From positions 1 to 64,000 of the forward strand of contig CAKRJT010000006.1 of NCBI GenBank assembly GCA_934351925.1: DNA of 64,000 bases, written 5' to 3'. Below, piece after piece: positions 7,747-16,231 of the stretch. This DNA comes from an uncultured Lachnospiraceae bacterium (GTDB lineage Bacteria; Bacillota; Clostridia; Lachnospirales; Lachnospiraceae). Below the pieces are notes generated by a model. That model was not told where the DNA came from, searched no databases, and saw nothing but the letters and a program-made list of their open reading frames with translations. The position numbers and the translations under genes were made by a program. Numbering within the stretch: the first letter of the stretch is position 1; each line of letters opens with the position of its first letter.

Positions 7747-9066
7747 ATGGAACCGATTTTAGTTAATACCGTGGATATTTCCGCGGCGGGAAAGAATTGT
7801 AAGGTGCTGCTTGGCGACATAAACGGTGACGGGCGCATGGAACTTGTGTGCGTGCAGGCAAACGGCGGGACGGACTCAAGATATGTGCCGTTTTATGTGA
7901 CCTGTGTGACGGCGTTTGCGCTCACGGGTGAACTGCTGTGGCAGGTTGGAATGCCTTGGAAGGAGCCGGGCGGCTTCGGCGCTGATTTTCCGGCGCAGAT
8001 ATACGACATAGACGGTGACGGCAGGCTCGAGGTGATTGCCGTTATGGCGGAGAATACAGTGGTTGAAAAATCAGGCGGCGACAGCGCTGCAGCAGACGTA
8101 AGTGCAGCTATTGTAGATAAGAACATAGTGGTGCTTGACGGGCGCACAGGGCAGATTAAGAGAAGAAAGCCCGTTCCTGCGCCGGAGGCACACGACTGTA
8201 TACTTATTGCCAATCTCTCGGGAAATCCTACGGCCAGAGAGATTATCGTAAAGGACAGGTATGAGAACATGTGGGCGCTCGATGAGAATTTCGACGTCAT
8301 GTGGACACATTCAGGCAATCTCGGGCATTTTCCGCTGGTTTATGATATCAACGGTGACGGAAGAGATGAGGTTATGGCGGGCTATGATATGCTGTCAGCG
8401 GACGGCAGGCTTATGTGGTCCTGCAAGGATCTGGACGACCATGCGGACTGTCTGTGGATTGGTGATGTGAACGGTGACGGAAAGCTCGAGATGTGTGTAG
8501 GCGGAAGCGTGACCTGCCTTTATGATATGGAGGGGAATGAACTCTGGAGATACGACGGCTCCATAGAGTCACAGCATATAGCGCTTGGAAAATATATTCC
8601 GGGAGCACCGGGGCTTCAGGTTTCCGGGCTTGACAGAATAAGCAGGGGCGACGGCTACAAGGGAATGTGGCATGGCAAGGACGGAATGTTCTTGCTAGAC
8701 TGCGGTGGCAGGGAGCTCTGGAAGGAGGACAGAAAGACTGACGGTTGGCTTACGATTGTTAATACCTACCGCAACTGGAACGGCGAGGGCAGGGACTATA
8801 TTCTCGCCTACAGAAGAGGCGGCGGTGTGATGCCTGCGCTCTATGACGGGGATATGAATGTGGTTGTCTCATTCCCTGCTGACGGCTATGTTGTCAGCGC
8901 TGATTTGTTTGGAAGGAATATCGAGGATACGGTCATATATGCCGATGGAAAGGCTTGGATTTATTCGGGAACGGAGTATGACCTTTCGCAGACACCGTCA
9001 GGCAGGCAGCTTGCACAGACGGATAAGCTGTTCCGCTCAACCCTGTATCCTGGCTGTATTTATTAG
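7747..9066 (+). CDS. Cytoplasmic FG-GAP/VCBS beta-propeller, rhamnogalacturonan-lyase-like
   Basis: The 439-residue protein has at least four Ca-binding blade motifs: 'LLGDINGDGRMELV', 'YDIDGDGRLEVIAV', 'YDINGDGRDEVMAGYD' and 'GDVNGDGKLEMCVGG'. There is no signal peptide, so it is predicted to stay in the cytoplasm, unlike most FG-GAP proteins. The repeat layout and stretches such as 'SIESQHIALGKY' and 'GKDGMFLLD' recall the propeller of PL11 rhamnogalacturonan lyases, but I cannot confirm catalytic residues and it may only be a relative. GGAGG at 7736 is 6 bp before the ATG. The gene is more GC-rich than the locus before it and belongs with the carbohydrate genes that follow. Its last codons recur as a fossil at 62121-62179. 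Confidence 0.6.
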   Translation: MEPILVNTVDISAAGKNCKVLLGDINGDGRMELVCVQANGGTDSRYVPFYVTCVTAFALTGELLWQVGMPWKEPGGFGADFPAQIYDIDGDGRLEVIAVMAENTVVEKSGGDSAAADVSAAIVDKNIVVLDGRTGQIKRRKPVPAPEAHDCILIANLSGNPTAREIIVKDRYENMWALDENFDVMWTHSGNLGHFPLVYDINGDGRDEVMAGYDMLSADGRLMWSCKDLDDHADCLWIGDVNGDGKLEMCVGGSVTCLYDMEGNELWRYDGSIESQHIALGKYIPGAPGLQVSGLDRISRGDGYKGMWHGKDGMFLLDCGGRELWKEDRKTDGWLTIVNTYRNWNGEGRDYILAYRRGGGVMPALYDGDMNVVVSFPADGYVVSADLFGRNIEDTVIYADGKAWIYSGTEYDLSQTPSGRQLAQTDKLFRSTLYPGCIY

Positions 9067-9102
9067 GGCTGTATAAATTTTACTCTGTCTCACAGAAAAG
9101 TG

Positions 9103-9132
9103 TTGAACATACGTTGATGTGTGGTGTATAAT
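9103..9132 (+). promoter_or_regulatory. Promoter of lipoprotein gene, copy 1
   Basis: TTGAAC (9103-9108), an 18-bp spacer and TATAAT (9127-9132). The same boxes with the same spacing stand before the second lipoprotein copy at 62196-62225, which supports function. Confidence 0.8.
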
Positions 9133-9213
9133 TACGGAATGAAAGGCAGGTATCAAAATAGATTATAGAGTATGATATGTGCTTTCCAAATACATACAAG
9201 AGAGGTGGAACGT

Positions 9214-10029
9214 ATGAAAAGAATTTTTAAGAAACTTGTTGCAGTAATGCTTGCGGCGACACTTGTAATCAGTATGGCAGGATGCAGCAGCTCTGATGAC
9301 AACAGTAAGAAGAAGCAGGCAACTGATGCCTTCAATGACACGGCTGCGGAATTTAACAAGGTTGCGGCACTCGTGAATGAGAATGCAGGGGTAATCGATG
9401 ATGATACGATAAGTGTATTTAAGGAGATGTCAGACGTATTGTCACAATACACGGAGCTTCTCAGTAAGGACGAAGTTCTTGATGATGCAAAGTATGATGA
9501 GATGATAGATTGGTTTGCAACAGTCAGGAGCTGGACTAAGGAGGCAGAGACGTCAATCAATGAGATGATAAGTGCGGCGCAGGATACCACAGTGCAGGAG
9601 AGCACGGAGCAGGTATCAGAGTCGGCGGGAAATGATGAGGTTGTATCTGACGGCGGTATACCGGCTGTACTTTCCAACTACGACGCCTATCAGATTGAGG
9701 ATCTTGCATGGTCCTGCTGGGAGTTAAACGGCGGCTTTGCCGACGGAGTTGAGATGAATGAGGCTTCGGTTCAGGCGGTTAAGGATCAGCTTGGCGGCAG
9801 CTTTGAGCTGAGATTTGCAGATGGCAACGAAGTGAATGCTTACTGCAATGGAAATTACGCAGACGGAACCTTTGAACTTTTAGAGGATAATTATGTGGTT
9901 CATATGGTTTTTGATAATGCTGAGTACTATGGAATTATGACACAGTCAGGTGACGATGTAATCTATGTAATCTCCAATGTAGCTTCACCTGATATAGCAC
10001 TTTACCTCACATATTTTGAGGAGGGCTGA
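9214..10029 (+). CDS. Lipoprotein of unknown function, copy 1
   Basis: The start at ATG 9214 follows GAGAGGTGG and gives a 271-residue protein with a clear lipoprotein signal: 'MKRIFKKLVAVMLAATLV', then 'SMAGCSSS' with the lipidated Cys24. The mature N-terminal half is helical and acidic ('AFNDTAAEFNKVAALVNE', 'FKEMSDVLSQYTELL') and a low-complexity Thr/Glu/Ser linker leads to a C-terminal domain with 'LSNYDAYQIEDLAWSCWELNGG' split by many acidic residues and 'YGIMTQSGDDVIYVISN'. A copy of the same length lies at 62305. It has its own promoter and terminator. It should sit on the outer face of the membrane. I do not recognise the family. Confidence 0.85.
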   Translation: MKRIFKKLVAVMLAATLVISMAGCSSSDDNSKKKQATDAFNDTAAEFNKVAALVNENAGVIDDDTISVFKEMSDVLSQYTELLSKDEVLDDAKYDEMIDWFATVRSWTKEAETSINEMISAAQDTTVQESTEQVSESAGNDEVVSDGGIPAVLSNYDAYQIEDLAWSCWELNGGFADGVEMNEASVQAVKDQLGGSFELRFADGNEVNAYCNGNYADGTFELLEDNYVVHMVFDNAEYYGIMTQSGDDVIYVISNVASPDIALYLTYFEEG

Positions 10030-10046
10030 TTGTAACATCGGCTTAG

Positions 10047-10082
10047 AAAATCACGACCAAGGTTACTGGTCGTGATTTTTTT
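10047..10082 (+). terminator. Terminator of lipoprotein copy 1
   Basis: AATCACGACC/GGTCGTGATT stem (10049-10058 with 10068-10077) followed by a run of T. The identical 10-base arms terminate the second lipoprotein copy at 63257. Confidence 0.9.
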
Positions 10083-10121
10083 CATTTCCGATGGTCAGGC
10101 AATGTCAATCGTTAGGCGTTT

Positions 10122-10170
10122 GCGAATTACCGCCTAAAAATATGTATTAGGCTTTTTAGCGGTAATTTGC
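10122..10170. repeat. ATTACCGC/GCGGTAAT inverted repeat
   Basis: GCGAATTACCGC followed by CTAAAAA faces CTTTTTAGCGGTAATTTGC across an 11-bp loop. The same ATTACCGC core in inverted pairs occurs three times in the gap at 46394-46662. The element is non-coding; it lies between the lipoprotein terminator and the structured leader of the GH3 gene. Confidence 0.6.
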
Positions 10171-10230
10171 ACAAAAAGGAGTTTTAAATCCGGGCAGGAA
10201 ATTGTATAATGAAGCCAGGGTCAGAAGGTA

Positions 10231-10349
10231 TTATTCACATGGCTATTTGCTTATGAGCGAAAGCAGATAGCTTTTATGGCAGAAGGGAAACCGCCTCCGC
10301 GGATTTCTTTCGCCTCTTCGCGACGAGGCGCTCAGAAATGAGGATTTAT
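10231..10349 (+). promoter_or_regulatory. Structured leader RNA, copy A (candidate riboswitch) before GH3 gene
   Basis: An 11-bp helix (10242-10252 with 10261-10271) closes a loop ATGAGCGA. A second long hairpin follows: GGC-A-GAAGGGAA (10278-10289) with TTTCTTTC-GCC (10303-10313), capped by CCGC/GCGG. CGCTCA (10329-10334) can pair with the TGAGCG of the first loop (10254-10259), forming a pseudoknot just before the ribosome binding site TGAGG (10339-10343). The element at 55001-55118 has the same plan with base changes on both sides of the helices. TTCACA precedes both copies (10234-10239 here). It does not match a riboswitch class I can name. Expected action is on translation initiation. 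Confidence 0.7.
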
Positions 10350-12611
10350 ATGACACAGAATGAACTTGATGAACTTCTCAGAGATATGTCGCTTGAGGAG
10401 AAGATAGGACAGCTCGTGCAGGTTCCGGGAAACTGCTACGAGGAAGAAGCGGTGATCACCGGAGGAATGAACAACGGCTGGCGTGAGGAGACCTGCAGGC
10501 TGGCAGGAAGCACTCTCGGCTTGTGGGGGGCAGAGAAGCTGAAGAAAATTCAGGAAAAATATATGAAAACACAGCCACATGGGATACCGCTCATGTTTAT
10601 GCTTGATGTTATACATGGTCACAAGACCGTGTTTCCGTGTCCGCTCGGACAGGGTGCGGCATTTTCGCCCGAGACCTCGGAGCGCTGTGCCGAGGCGGCT
10701 GCTAAGGAGGCGGGAGCGAGCGGTGTCCAGGTGACATTTGCCCCGATGGCGGATCTGGTCAGGGACTCGAGGTGGGGACGTGTCATGGAGTCGACGGGCG
10801 AGGACCCTTACCTTAACAGCAGGCTGGCAGCAGCCATGGTGAAGGGCTTTCAGGGAGAAAATGTCGGGGACGAGGGCAGGCTCGCGTCCTGCATCAAGCA
10901 TGTGGCAGCCTACGGCGGAGCTGTGGCAGGACTTGACTACCAGAATGTGGAGCTTTCGGAGCACACACTCAGGGAATTTTATCTTCCGGCGTACAAGGCG
11001 GCGGTGGACGCAGGCTGTGAGATGGCGATGACCTCTTTCAATCTGTTAAACGGCGTACCTTCGTCCGGAAATAAATGGCTTATGCGCGATGTACTCCGCG
11101 GAGAGTGGGGGTTTGACGGGGTGCTGATATCCGACTGGGCGGCTGTCGGTGAGATGGTGGCTCACGGGTACTGTGAGGACAACAGGGAGGCGGCGCAGCG
11201 TGCGATGGAGACTGGCGTGGATATCGAGATGTGCACACCTGCCTATGCGGACCACCTCGCGGAGCTCATAAAAGAGGGGAAAATATCCGAGAAGCTTGTC
11301 GATGAGGCGGTTATGAGGGTTCTGCGCCTTAAAAACAAGCTCGGTCTTTTTGAAAATCCGTACAAAAATGCAGACGAACGGTTTGAGAAAGAGATTCAGC
11401 TCTGTGAGGAGCACAGAGCTCTTGCAAGGCAGGCGGTAAGGGAGTCGATTGTACTTCTCAAAAATGATGCCTCACAGGATAGGGACGGCAAAGTGGGAGA
11501 TGCAATACTTCCGATTGACACAGCGCGTGTGAGAAAGCTTGCATTTATAGGACCTTACATTGAGGGACAGGATATGAGAAGCTCCTGGTCGGTCTCGGGT
11601 GATGAGAAGGACAATATTACGATAAAGATGGCTGCCGAGGAGATATTTAAGTCGGACAAGGCTATGGAAAACCAGTCTGTTGAGCTTGGATTTGCCAAAG
11701 GCTGTACACTTCTTGACAATCATACGATAGTAAATCTTGGTCAGTACGATGAGGACAACTGGGAGGAGATTAATGAAAAGCTGCTGAGTGAGGCGCAGGA
11801 GTGTGCAAAGGGCGCGGATGTGGTTGTTCTCGCACTCGGCGAGCATCGCTTCCAGACAGGCGAGGCGACGAGCAGAACGCAGATTACGCTTCCGGATATT
11901 CAGTTGGAGCTCCTAAGACGTGTGGCTGCCGTGAACAAAAATGTGGTAACGGTTATTTTTAGCGGCAGACCGCTTGATTTGAGGGAGGTTTCAGAGTACT
12001 CAAAGGCAATCGTGGAGGCTTGGATGCCGGGCACGGAGGGCGGACATGGTATCATGGACGTGCTCACAGGGGCATATAATCCGTCGGGAAAGCTTCCTAT
12101 GAGCTTCCCGTACAATGTAGGTCAGCTTCCAATGAGCTATAATCATTACAGTTCAGGCCGCCCTAAGCCTGCCGGCAGCAGAGGAGATTATAATTGCAGA
12201 TATCTCGACGCGCCTACCGAGCCGCTGTATCCGTTTGGGTATGGTTTGAGCTATACATCATTTGACATAAGCCCGGTAAGCCTAAGCGCTGACAAGCTGA
12301 CCAGCGACGGTAAGCTCACGGCCTCGGTAAAGGTAAAGAACACGGGAACAGTCAGCGGAACACAGCTTGTCCAGCTCTACATAAGGGACGTCGCTGCGAG
12401 CGCAGTCCGACCGGTGAAGGAGCTGAAGGGCTTTAAGAAGGTAGTGCTTCTTCCGGGAGAGGAGAAGCAGGTGGAATTTGAGATAGACGAGAAGCTTCTC
12501 AGATTTTTCCGCGGTGACGGAAGCTTCGGCAGCGAGCCCGGAAAATTCAAGCTGTGGATTGCCGACAGCAGCAGTACAGAAGGTGAGGCGGCAGAGTTCA
12601 CATTGCTTTAA
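10350..12611 (+). CDS. GH3 beta-glucosidase-like glycosidase
   Basis: The start is put at ATG 10350, 6 bp after TGAGG; an in-frame ATG at 10338 overlaps that site. The 753-residue protein has the full three-part GH3 layout: the N-terminal barrel ('MLDVIHGHKTVFPCPLG', 'MESTGEDPYLNSRL', 'SCIKHVAAYG'), the nucleophile motif 'VLISDWAAV' (Asp about 262), a second alpha/beta domain ('GADVVVLALGEHRFQTGEA') and a C-terminal fibronectin-like domain ('TASVKVKNTGTVSGTQLVQLY'). There is no signal peptide, so it hydrolyses imported beta-linked oligosaccharides in the cytoplasm. It resembles BglX-type enzymes, but the exact sugar cannot be read from sequence. The structured leader upstream suggests control of translation by a small molecule. 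Confidence 0.9.
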   Translation: MTQNELDELLRDMSLEEKIGQLVQVPGNCYEEEAVITGGMNNGWREETCRLAGSTLGLWGAEKLKKIQEKYMKTQPHGIPLMFMLDVIHGHKTVFPCPLGQGAAFSPETSERCAEAAAKEAGASGVQVTFAPMADLVRDSRWGRVMESTGEDPYLNSRLAAAMVKGFQGENVGDEGRLASCIKHVAAYGGAVAGLDYQNVELSEHTLREFYLPAYKAAVDAGCEMAMTSFNLLNGVPSSGNKWLMRDVLRGEWGFDGVLISDWAAVGEMVAHGYCEDNREAAQRAMETGVDIEMCTPAYADHLAELIKEGKISEKLVDEAVMRVLRLKNKLGLFENPYKNADERFEKEIQLCEEHRALARQAVRESIVLLKNDASQDRDGKVGDAILPIDTARVRKLAFIGPYIEGQDMRSSWSVSGDEKDNITIKMAAEEIFKSDKAMENQSVELGFAKGCTLLDNHTIVNLGQYDEDNWEEINEKLLSEAQECAKGADVVVLALGEHRFQTGEATSRTQITLPDIQLELLRRVAAVNKNVVTVIFSGRPLDLREVSEYSKAIVEAWMPGTEGGHGIMDVLTGAYNPSGKLPMSFPYNVGQLPMSYNHYSSGRPKPAGSRGDYNCRYLDAPTEPLYPFGYGLSYTSFDISPVSLSADKLTSDGKLTASVKVKNTGTVSGTQLVQLYIRDVAASAVRPVKELKGFKKVVLLPGEEKQVEFEIDEKLLRFFRGDGSFGSEPGKFKLWIADSSSTEGEAAEFTLL

Positions 12612-12717
12612 AATCATCCCGCCGTATATACCAACTTTACGCACCAATTAAAAGTTAGTGTACAAAGATAGAAAATACCACAACTGTCCATCTGGTTAAT
12701 ATAAAATATTAAAAAAT

Positions 12718-12767
12718 GGCTGAGCCCTGCGGAAAGAGAAATCAGTTCGCCGGGCTCAGCCCTTTTT
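12718..12767. terminator. Bidirectional terminator between GH3 gene and esterase
   Basis: GGCTGAGCCC (12718-12727) pairs with GGGCTCAGCC (12752-12761) followed by CTTTTT; the other strand has AT-rich sequence and a T run as well. It serves the convergent genes on both sides. The rest of the 207-bp gap is AT-rich with no feature seen. Confidence 0.85.
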
Positions 12768-12818
12768 CATTTATATATCATCTTCATTTATATATTTAAG
12801 TTTGCCCCTATTATCACA

Positions 12819-13712
12819 TTATTTGTGCCCCTCAAAGTAGCTGTGTATCTCCGTGATGGTATCCATGCTCTCCTTCAAATCCGGTCTGAATACGCTGAAA
12901 GCGTGTGTGAGACGCTTATCCGGCGGGAAGCATAGTATCTCGTGCGGCATATCGTTGTCGAGGAGCGCCCTCTCAAAATCAAGAGTATATTTTTTTAGAT
13001 TGTCATTGTGGCTGGTTACGAGAATACATGGCGGCAGTGCAGTCACAAGGTCGGGATTTTCAGGGTTCACATAAGCCGCGAAACGCCCCTTTTTATAATT
13101 TTTGCCGTAGAGGTAGGCAGGCAGAAACAGGCCTATCTTGTCAAAACGGTTGGTGTAGAACATTCCGCTTATAAGCCCGAGAGCACGGAAGGAGAACCTG
13201 TGCGGCTTCACATGTGCGGCTCTTGCAAGGGCGCGGCGCTTCGACATGGCGGCGGTGTAGGTGAGAAGGTATGCTCCGCCGCTGTCAGCAACACCGTAGA
13301 TATGTGAGGCATCACCGTTGTACTCATTAAGATGTGAGTGTATATATTTGAAGGCGTTGCACACATCGGAAAACTGGTCGTACACCATGCAGTCAGGTAC
13401 GAGGCGGTACTCTATACTGAACACCAGATAGCCCAGCTTACAGAGCCTTGCACAGAAGAAGCGGTTAAATTCCTTATTTCCTATGAGCAGACCGCCGCCG
13501 TGAATATTTATTATGACGGGAAGGGTGGTGTCGCGGCTTCCCGTTGGGCGGTAGATGTCCATAAGGTGCGCTTTGTCGCCGTCGCTCATGTACGCTATGT
13601 CAGTCTGTATCTCGACACCGTCGGGCATAACCTGTGTCTTGTCGCGTTCCGCGGCTGACCGCTCGAAGTCGGAGCGCTGTTTATAAAATTGTTTTCTCAT
13701 CAAGTCCTGCAT
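12819..13712 (-). CDS. Alpha/beta hydrolase, HSL-type esterase
   Basis: The 297-residue cytoplasmic protein has the hormone-sensitive-lipase oxyanion motif 'NIHGGGLLIGNKEF', the strand 'LVFSIEYRLVPD' and the nucleophile elbow 'YGVADSGGAYLL' (Ser in place of the usual GDSAGG context). The acid and base appear in 'LVTSHNDNL' and 'KRLTHAFSVF'. The N-terminal 'GVEIQTDIAYMSDGDKAHL' segment is typical of small carbohydrate-esterase-like members. AAAGGA lies 8 bp before the ATG. It is convergent with the GH3 gene and divergent from the GGDEF gene at 13883. A role in removing acyl groups from sugars would fit the neighbourhood but is inferred. Confidence 0.8.
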   Translation of the reverse strand: MQDLMRKQFYKQRSDFERSAAERDKTQVMPDGVEIQTDIAYMSDGDKAHLMDIYRPTGSRDTTLPVIINIHGGGLLIGNKEFNRFFCARLCKLGYLVFSIEYRLVPDCMVYDQFSDVCNAFKYIHSHLNEYNGDASHIYGVADSGGAYLLTYTAAMSKRRALARAAHVKPHRFSFRALGLISGMFYTNRFDKIGLFLPAYLYGKNYKKGRFAAYVNPENPDLVTALPPCILVTSHNDNLKKYTLDFERALLDNDMPHEILCFPPDKRLTHAFSVFRPDLKESMDTITEIHSYFEGHK

Positions 13713-13882
13713 ATGTTAGTCCTTTCGTGACGCATAGTAACATCAACATAGTAAAAAAGTCACAATTACTCTCATGGATTGTAGCACAACCGGGTTCAGA
13801 ATTTCAATATATTTGGACGTATATTTTTTATTTTTAATGTTGTATAATGTACATATATTTTTTTATAATCGAAGGTGTAAAA

Positions 13883-15637
13883 ATGCGTATTGTAAAGAAA
13901 AAAATTATATTGCCGCTGATGGTATTTATTGTTGGTATCAGTGTTCTCGCCGGGACTTTGTGTTCCATAAGAGCCGGTCAGTTAAAACAGAACCGGGAGA
14001 TGGCGAATTTGAATGCCATGAATTATGCCGAGCACATAAAAACGGATTTAATGAGCGGAATCGGAGTTGTGGAGACGCTTGAACAGGTGCTTGTGAGTGA
14101 AAATGGAAAAATAGAAAAATTTACACAGATTGCGGAAAATATGATGACATCTTCAATCCAGAGTATTCAGATTGCGCCTGACGGTATCGTGACGGATATC
14201 TATCCGGAGGAGGAAAACGAGGCTGGCAGGATTGACCTGATACACGATACGGACAGAGGAAAAATATCCTGCTACGCGAGGGACAATCATGTGATGATTA
14301 TGCAGGGACCGTTTAAGCTTAAACAGGGCGGTTACGGGATAGCGGTGAGAAATCCAGTGTATCTGCAAAACAACGAAGGTCAGGAGACATTCTGGGGATT
14401 TACGATAGTTATTATCCGCGTACCCGACATTTTCGATGAGTCGTTCAAGGCGCTCTTGGATTTCGGCTATCAGTACAGACTTCTAAAGACGGTCTCGCCG
14501 TGGGATATGACCTACGAGGTGGTTGACAGCTCGGACGGGGAAATAGTAAACCCTGTCTCATATAGCTTTGAGATGGGCGGTATTGAGTGGAAGCTTGAGG
14601 TCATGCCGCAGAGTGAATGGAAAACGGGAACATACATGTACGGTGTTTTAGGCGGTGGCATGGTTATTGTGCTTCTTCTGACAGGATTAACCTGTGTGAT
14701 GGTAATTCTTGATGAGCACAGAAAAAGATTTAAGGGGCTTGCCGTGACGGACGCGCTGACAGGAATTTACAATCGCCACGGCTTCGACGAGCTGGTAACA
14801 AGGTATCTTAAAGAGTACCCGAAAAATCACTGTATCGGTGTCCAGTTCGATATAGACGATTTTAAGTTTATAAATGATATGTATGGGCACACTTCGGGGG
14901 ATAGGGCGCTGCAGGCTCTGGCCGGGAGCATGAGGGACTTCTTTGGAGGAAAAGCCTTTTTAGGGCGCAGTGGAGGTGATGAATTCTGCATCTTTCTGCC
15001 AGACTGTGCCGGTGATGAGGCAAAGGAGCTCATGGAAAAATTTACCAAGCTTGAGAGGACATTTGAGTACGATGGGGAGGAGCATACATTCAGCATATCG
15101 CTTGGATATGCTGAATACCCACTGTATGCATGCGATTATAGGCAGCTCATGCGATGCGCTGATGCTGCTCTCTACCAGGTAAAGCTGAGAGGAAAGAACG
15201 GCTGTATGGCATACAGGGATGGAATCAGCATGGAGATAAGGACACGGCTGGGCTTTGATCTCAAGGATGTATCTGAAAATCTTCCCGGGGCATTCATTAT
15301 CTATAGGGCGAGCAAAGACGACGATACCATACTCTTTGCGAACCGTGAGCTCATAAAGCTTACCGGCTGTAGGGATATGGACGACCTGTTGGACTATACC
15401 GGAAACAGTTTCAGCGGTCTTATCCGCGAGGATGAGAGGGAGATGGTCGAGCAGGATATATGGCAGCAGATAAATGAGGAAAATGTCAATGATTATGTAC
15501 ATTTTCATATGAAGAAAAAGGACGGAGGCTGCCTGCATGTGCTCGACCACGGAAGAATTGTGGAGAATGGGCGTTATGGTGAAGTTTTTTATGTGCTGAT
15601 TATGAACAGCCAGTCAATAGAGGAACATTATAAGTAG
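13883..15637 (+). CDS. Membrane diguanylate cyclase with extracellular sensor and PAS-like tail
   Basis: ATG 13883 follows GAAGGTG. The 584-residue protein has a membrane helix ('LPLMVFIVGISVLAGTL', about residues 10-28), an extracellular CHASE-like domain ('NLNAMNYAEHIKTDLMSG', 'SIQSIQIAPDGIVTDIYP'), a second helix ('GGGMVIVLLLTGLTCVMVIL', about 255-274), a GGDEF domain ('DALTGIYNRHGFDELV', 'QFDIDDFKFINDMYGH', 'GRSGGDEFCIFL' at about 361-372) and a PAS-like C-terminus ('FANRELIKLTGCRDM'). The active-site GGDEF is intact, so it should make c-di-GMP. I see no RxxD inhibitory site before it. It is an independent gene; TATAAT at 13843 could be its -10 box. Confidence 0.9.
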   Translation: MRIVKKKIILPLMVFIVGISVLAGTLCSIRAGQLKQNREMANLNAMNYAEHIKTDLMSGIGVVETLEQVLVSENGKIEKFTQIAENMMTSSIQSIQIAPDGIVTDIYPEEENEAGRIDLIHDTDRGKISCYARDNHVMIMQGPFKLKQGGYGIAVRNPVYLQNNEGQETFWGFTIVIIRVPDIFDESFKALLDFGYQYRLLKTVSPWDMTYEVVDSSDGEIVNPVSYSFEMGGIEWKLEVMPQSEWKTGTYMYGVLGGGMVIVLLLTGLTCVMVILDEHRKRFKGLAVTDALTGIYNRHGFDELVTRYLKEYPKNHCIGVQFDIDDFKFINDMYGHTSGDRALQALAGSMRDFFGGKAFLGRSGGDEFCIFLPDCAGDEAKELMEKFTKLERTFEYDGEEHTFSISLGYAEYPLYACDYRQLMRCADAALYQVKLRGKNGCMAYRDGISMEIRTRLGFDLKDVSENLPGAFIIYRASKDDDTILFANRELIKLTGCRDMDDLLDYTGNSFSGLIREDEREMVEQDIWQQINEENVNDYVHFHMKKKDGGCLHVLDHGRIVENGRYGEVFYVLIMNSQSIEEHYK

Positions 15638-15737
15638 GTTGTTTAAAACATGGTTTTGTCTCGTCGACAACCAGGGTTTTGACGGATTTTGGGAAATTCA
15701 GGGACGAAGTAAAAAGAGAGGATTTTAAGTATGATAT

Positions 15738-15801
15738 GAAAAGGCTATAACACTTATATTTGCCTGAAATTAGGTTTTATATAAGATGATATAGCCTTTT
15801 C
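15738..15801. terminator. Long imperfect hairpin, probable terminator of the GGDEF gene
   Basis: GAAAAGGCTATA (15738-15749) pairs perfectly with TATAGCCTTTTC (15790-15801). Inside, CTTATAT (15753-15759) faces ATATAAG (15779-15785) and CCT faces AGG. The TTTTC end is a short T run, so this may be a terminator or a small dispersed repeat. It lies in the 594-bp gap before the LysR gene, which also holds a possible small gene on the minus strand (15908-15979) and a palindrome at 16167; nothing else was seen there. Confidence 0.5.
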
Positions 15802-15907
15802 TTGACATTAATTATATTAATTTTGCATTGGTGGACTACACATCATCTAAAAGTAATAGACTTCTGATGTGCAGATGCACCTATTCAGGAAATCTGATAT
15901 TAAGAAG

Positions 15908-15979
15908 TTATACAATCGCTGAAAAGCTCATGTAATACTCCTTAAAAAACTCGCTTATTCTTTCGATAAATTTCTTCAT
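15908..15979 (-). CDS. Possible 23-residue amphipathic peptide
   Basis: Reading on the minus strand, GGAGG (about 15986-15990) stands 6 bp before an ATG at 15979. The frame encodes 'MKKFIERISEFFKEYYMSFS' then 'AIV' and stops at 15908. The peptide is short, basic/acidic/aromatic and amphipathic, as in small membrane-associated proteins. Evidence is limited to the strong ribosome binding site and the sensible composition; a GCCGC/GCGGC hairpin lies just upstream. Function unknown. Confidence 0.45.
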   Translation of the reverse strand: MKKFIERISEFFKEYYMSFSAIV

Positions 15980-16166
15980 AATAGCCTCCATTCTGCCGCT
16001 AAGTGGCGGCACAAATAATAATTACAATGTTTTTAATTCATTAGGTATCTATGGTATATCATGTGTCATTCTCATAATTGATTTCGAAATCTTTATGTTT
16101 TCCTTTGATGATTTTAATATAACACCTTGTATTTACAATGTGAAATACATATAATAAATGCATTAC

Positions 16167-16183
16167 AATACTTTTAAAGTATT
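16167..16183. promoter_or_regulatory. Palindrome upstream of LysR gene, possible LysR box
   Basis: AATACTTTTAAAGTATT reads the same on both strands and contains the T-N11-A form of LysR operators. It lies 49 bp before the LysR start at 16232, so autoregulation is plausible. Confidence 0.45.
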
Positions 16184-16231
16184 ATACGGATAAGGTGCGG
16201 CAAAACAAATTAGTGTGAAGAGGAGACTGAC

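Noticed and set aside
10231..10349. Match of the leader RNA to c-di-GMP-I, c-di-GMP-II or THF riboswitches
   Set aside because: The conserved cores of those classes as I remember them are not present in either copy. The link to c-di-GMP rests only on the GGDEF gene downstream of copy B.
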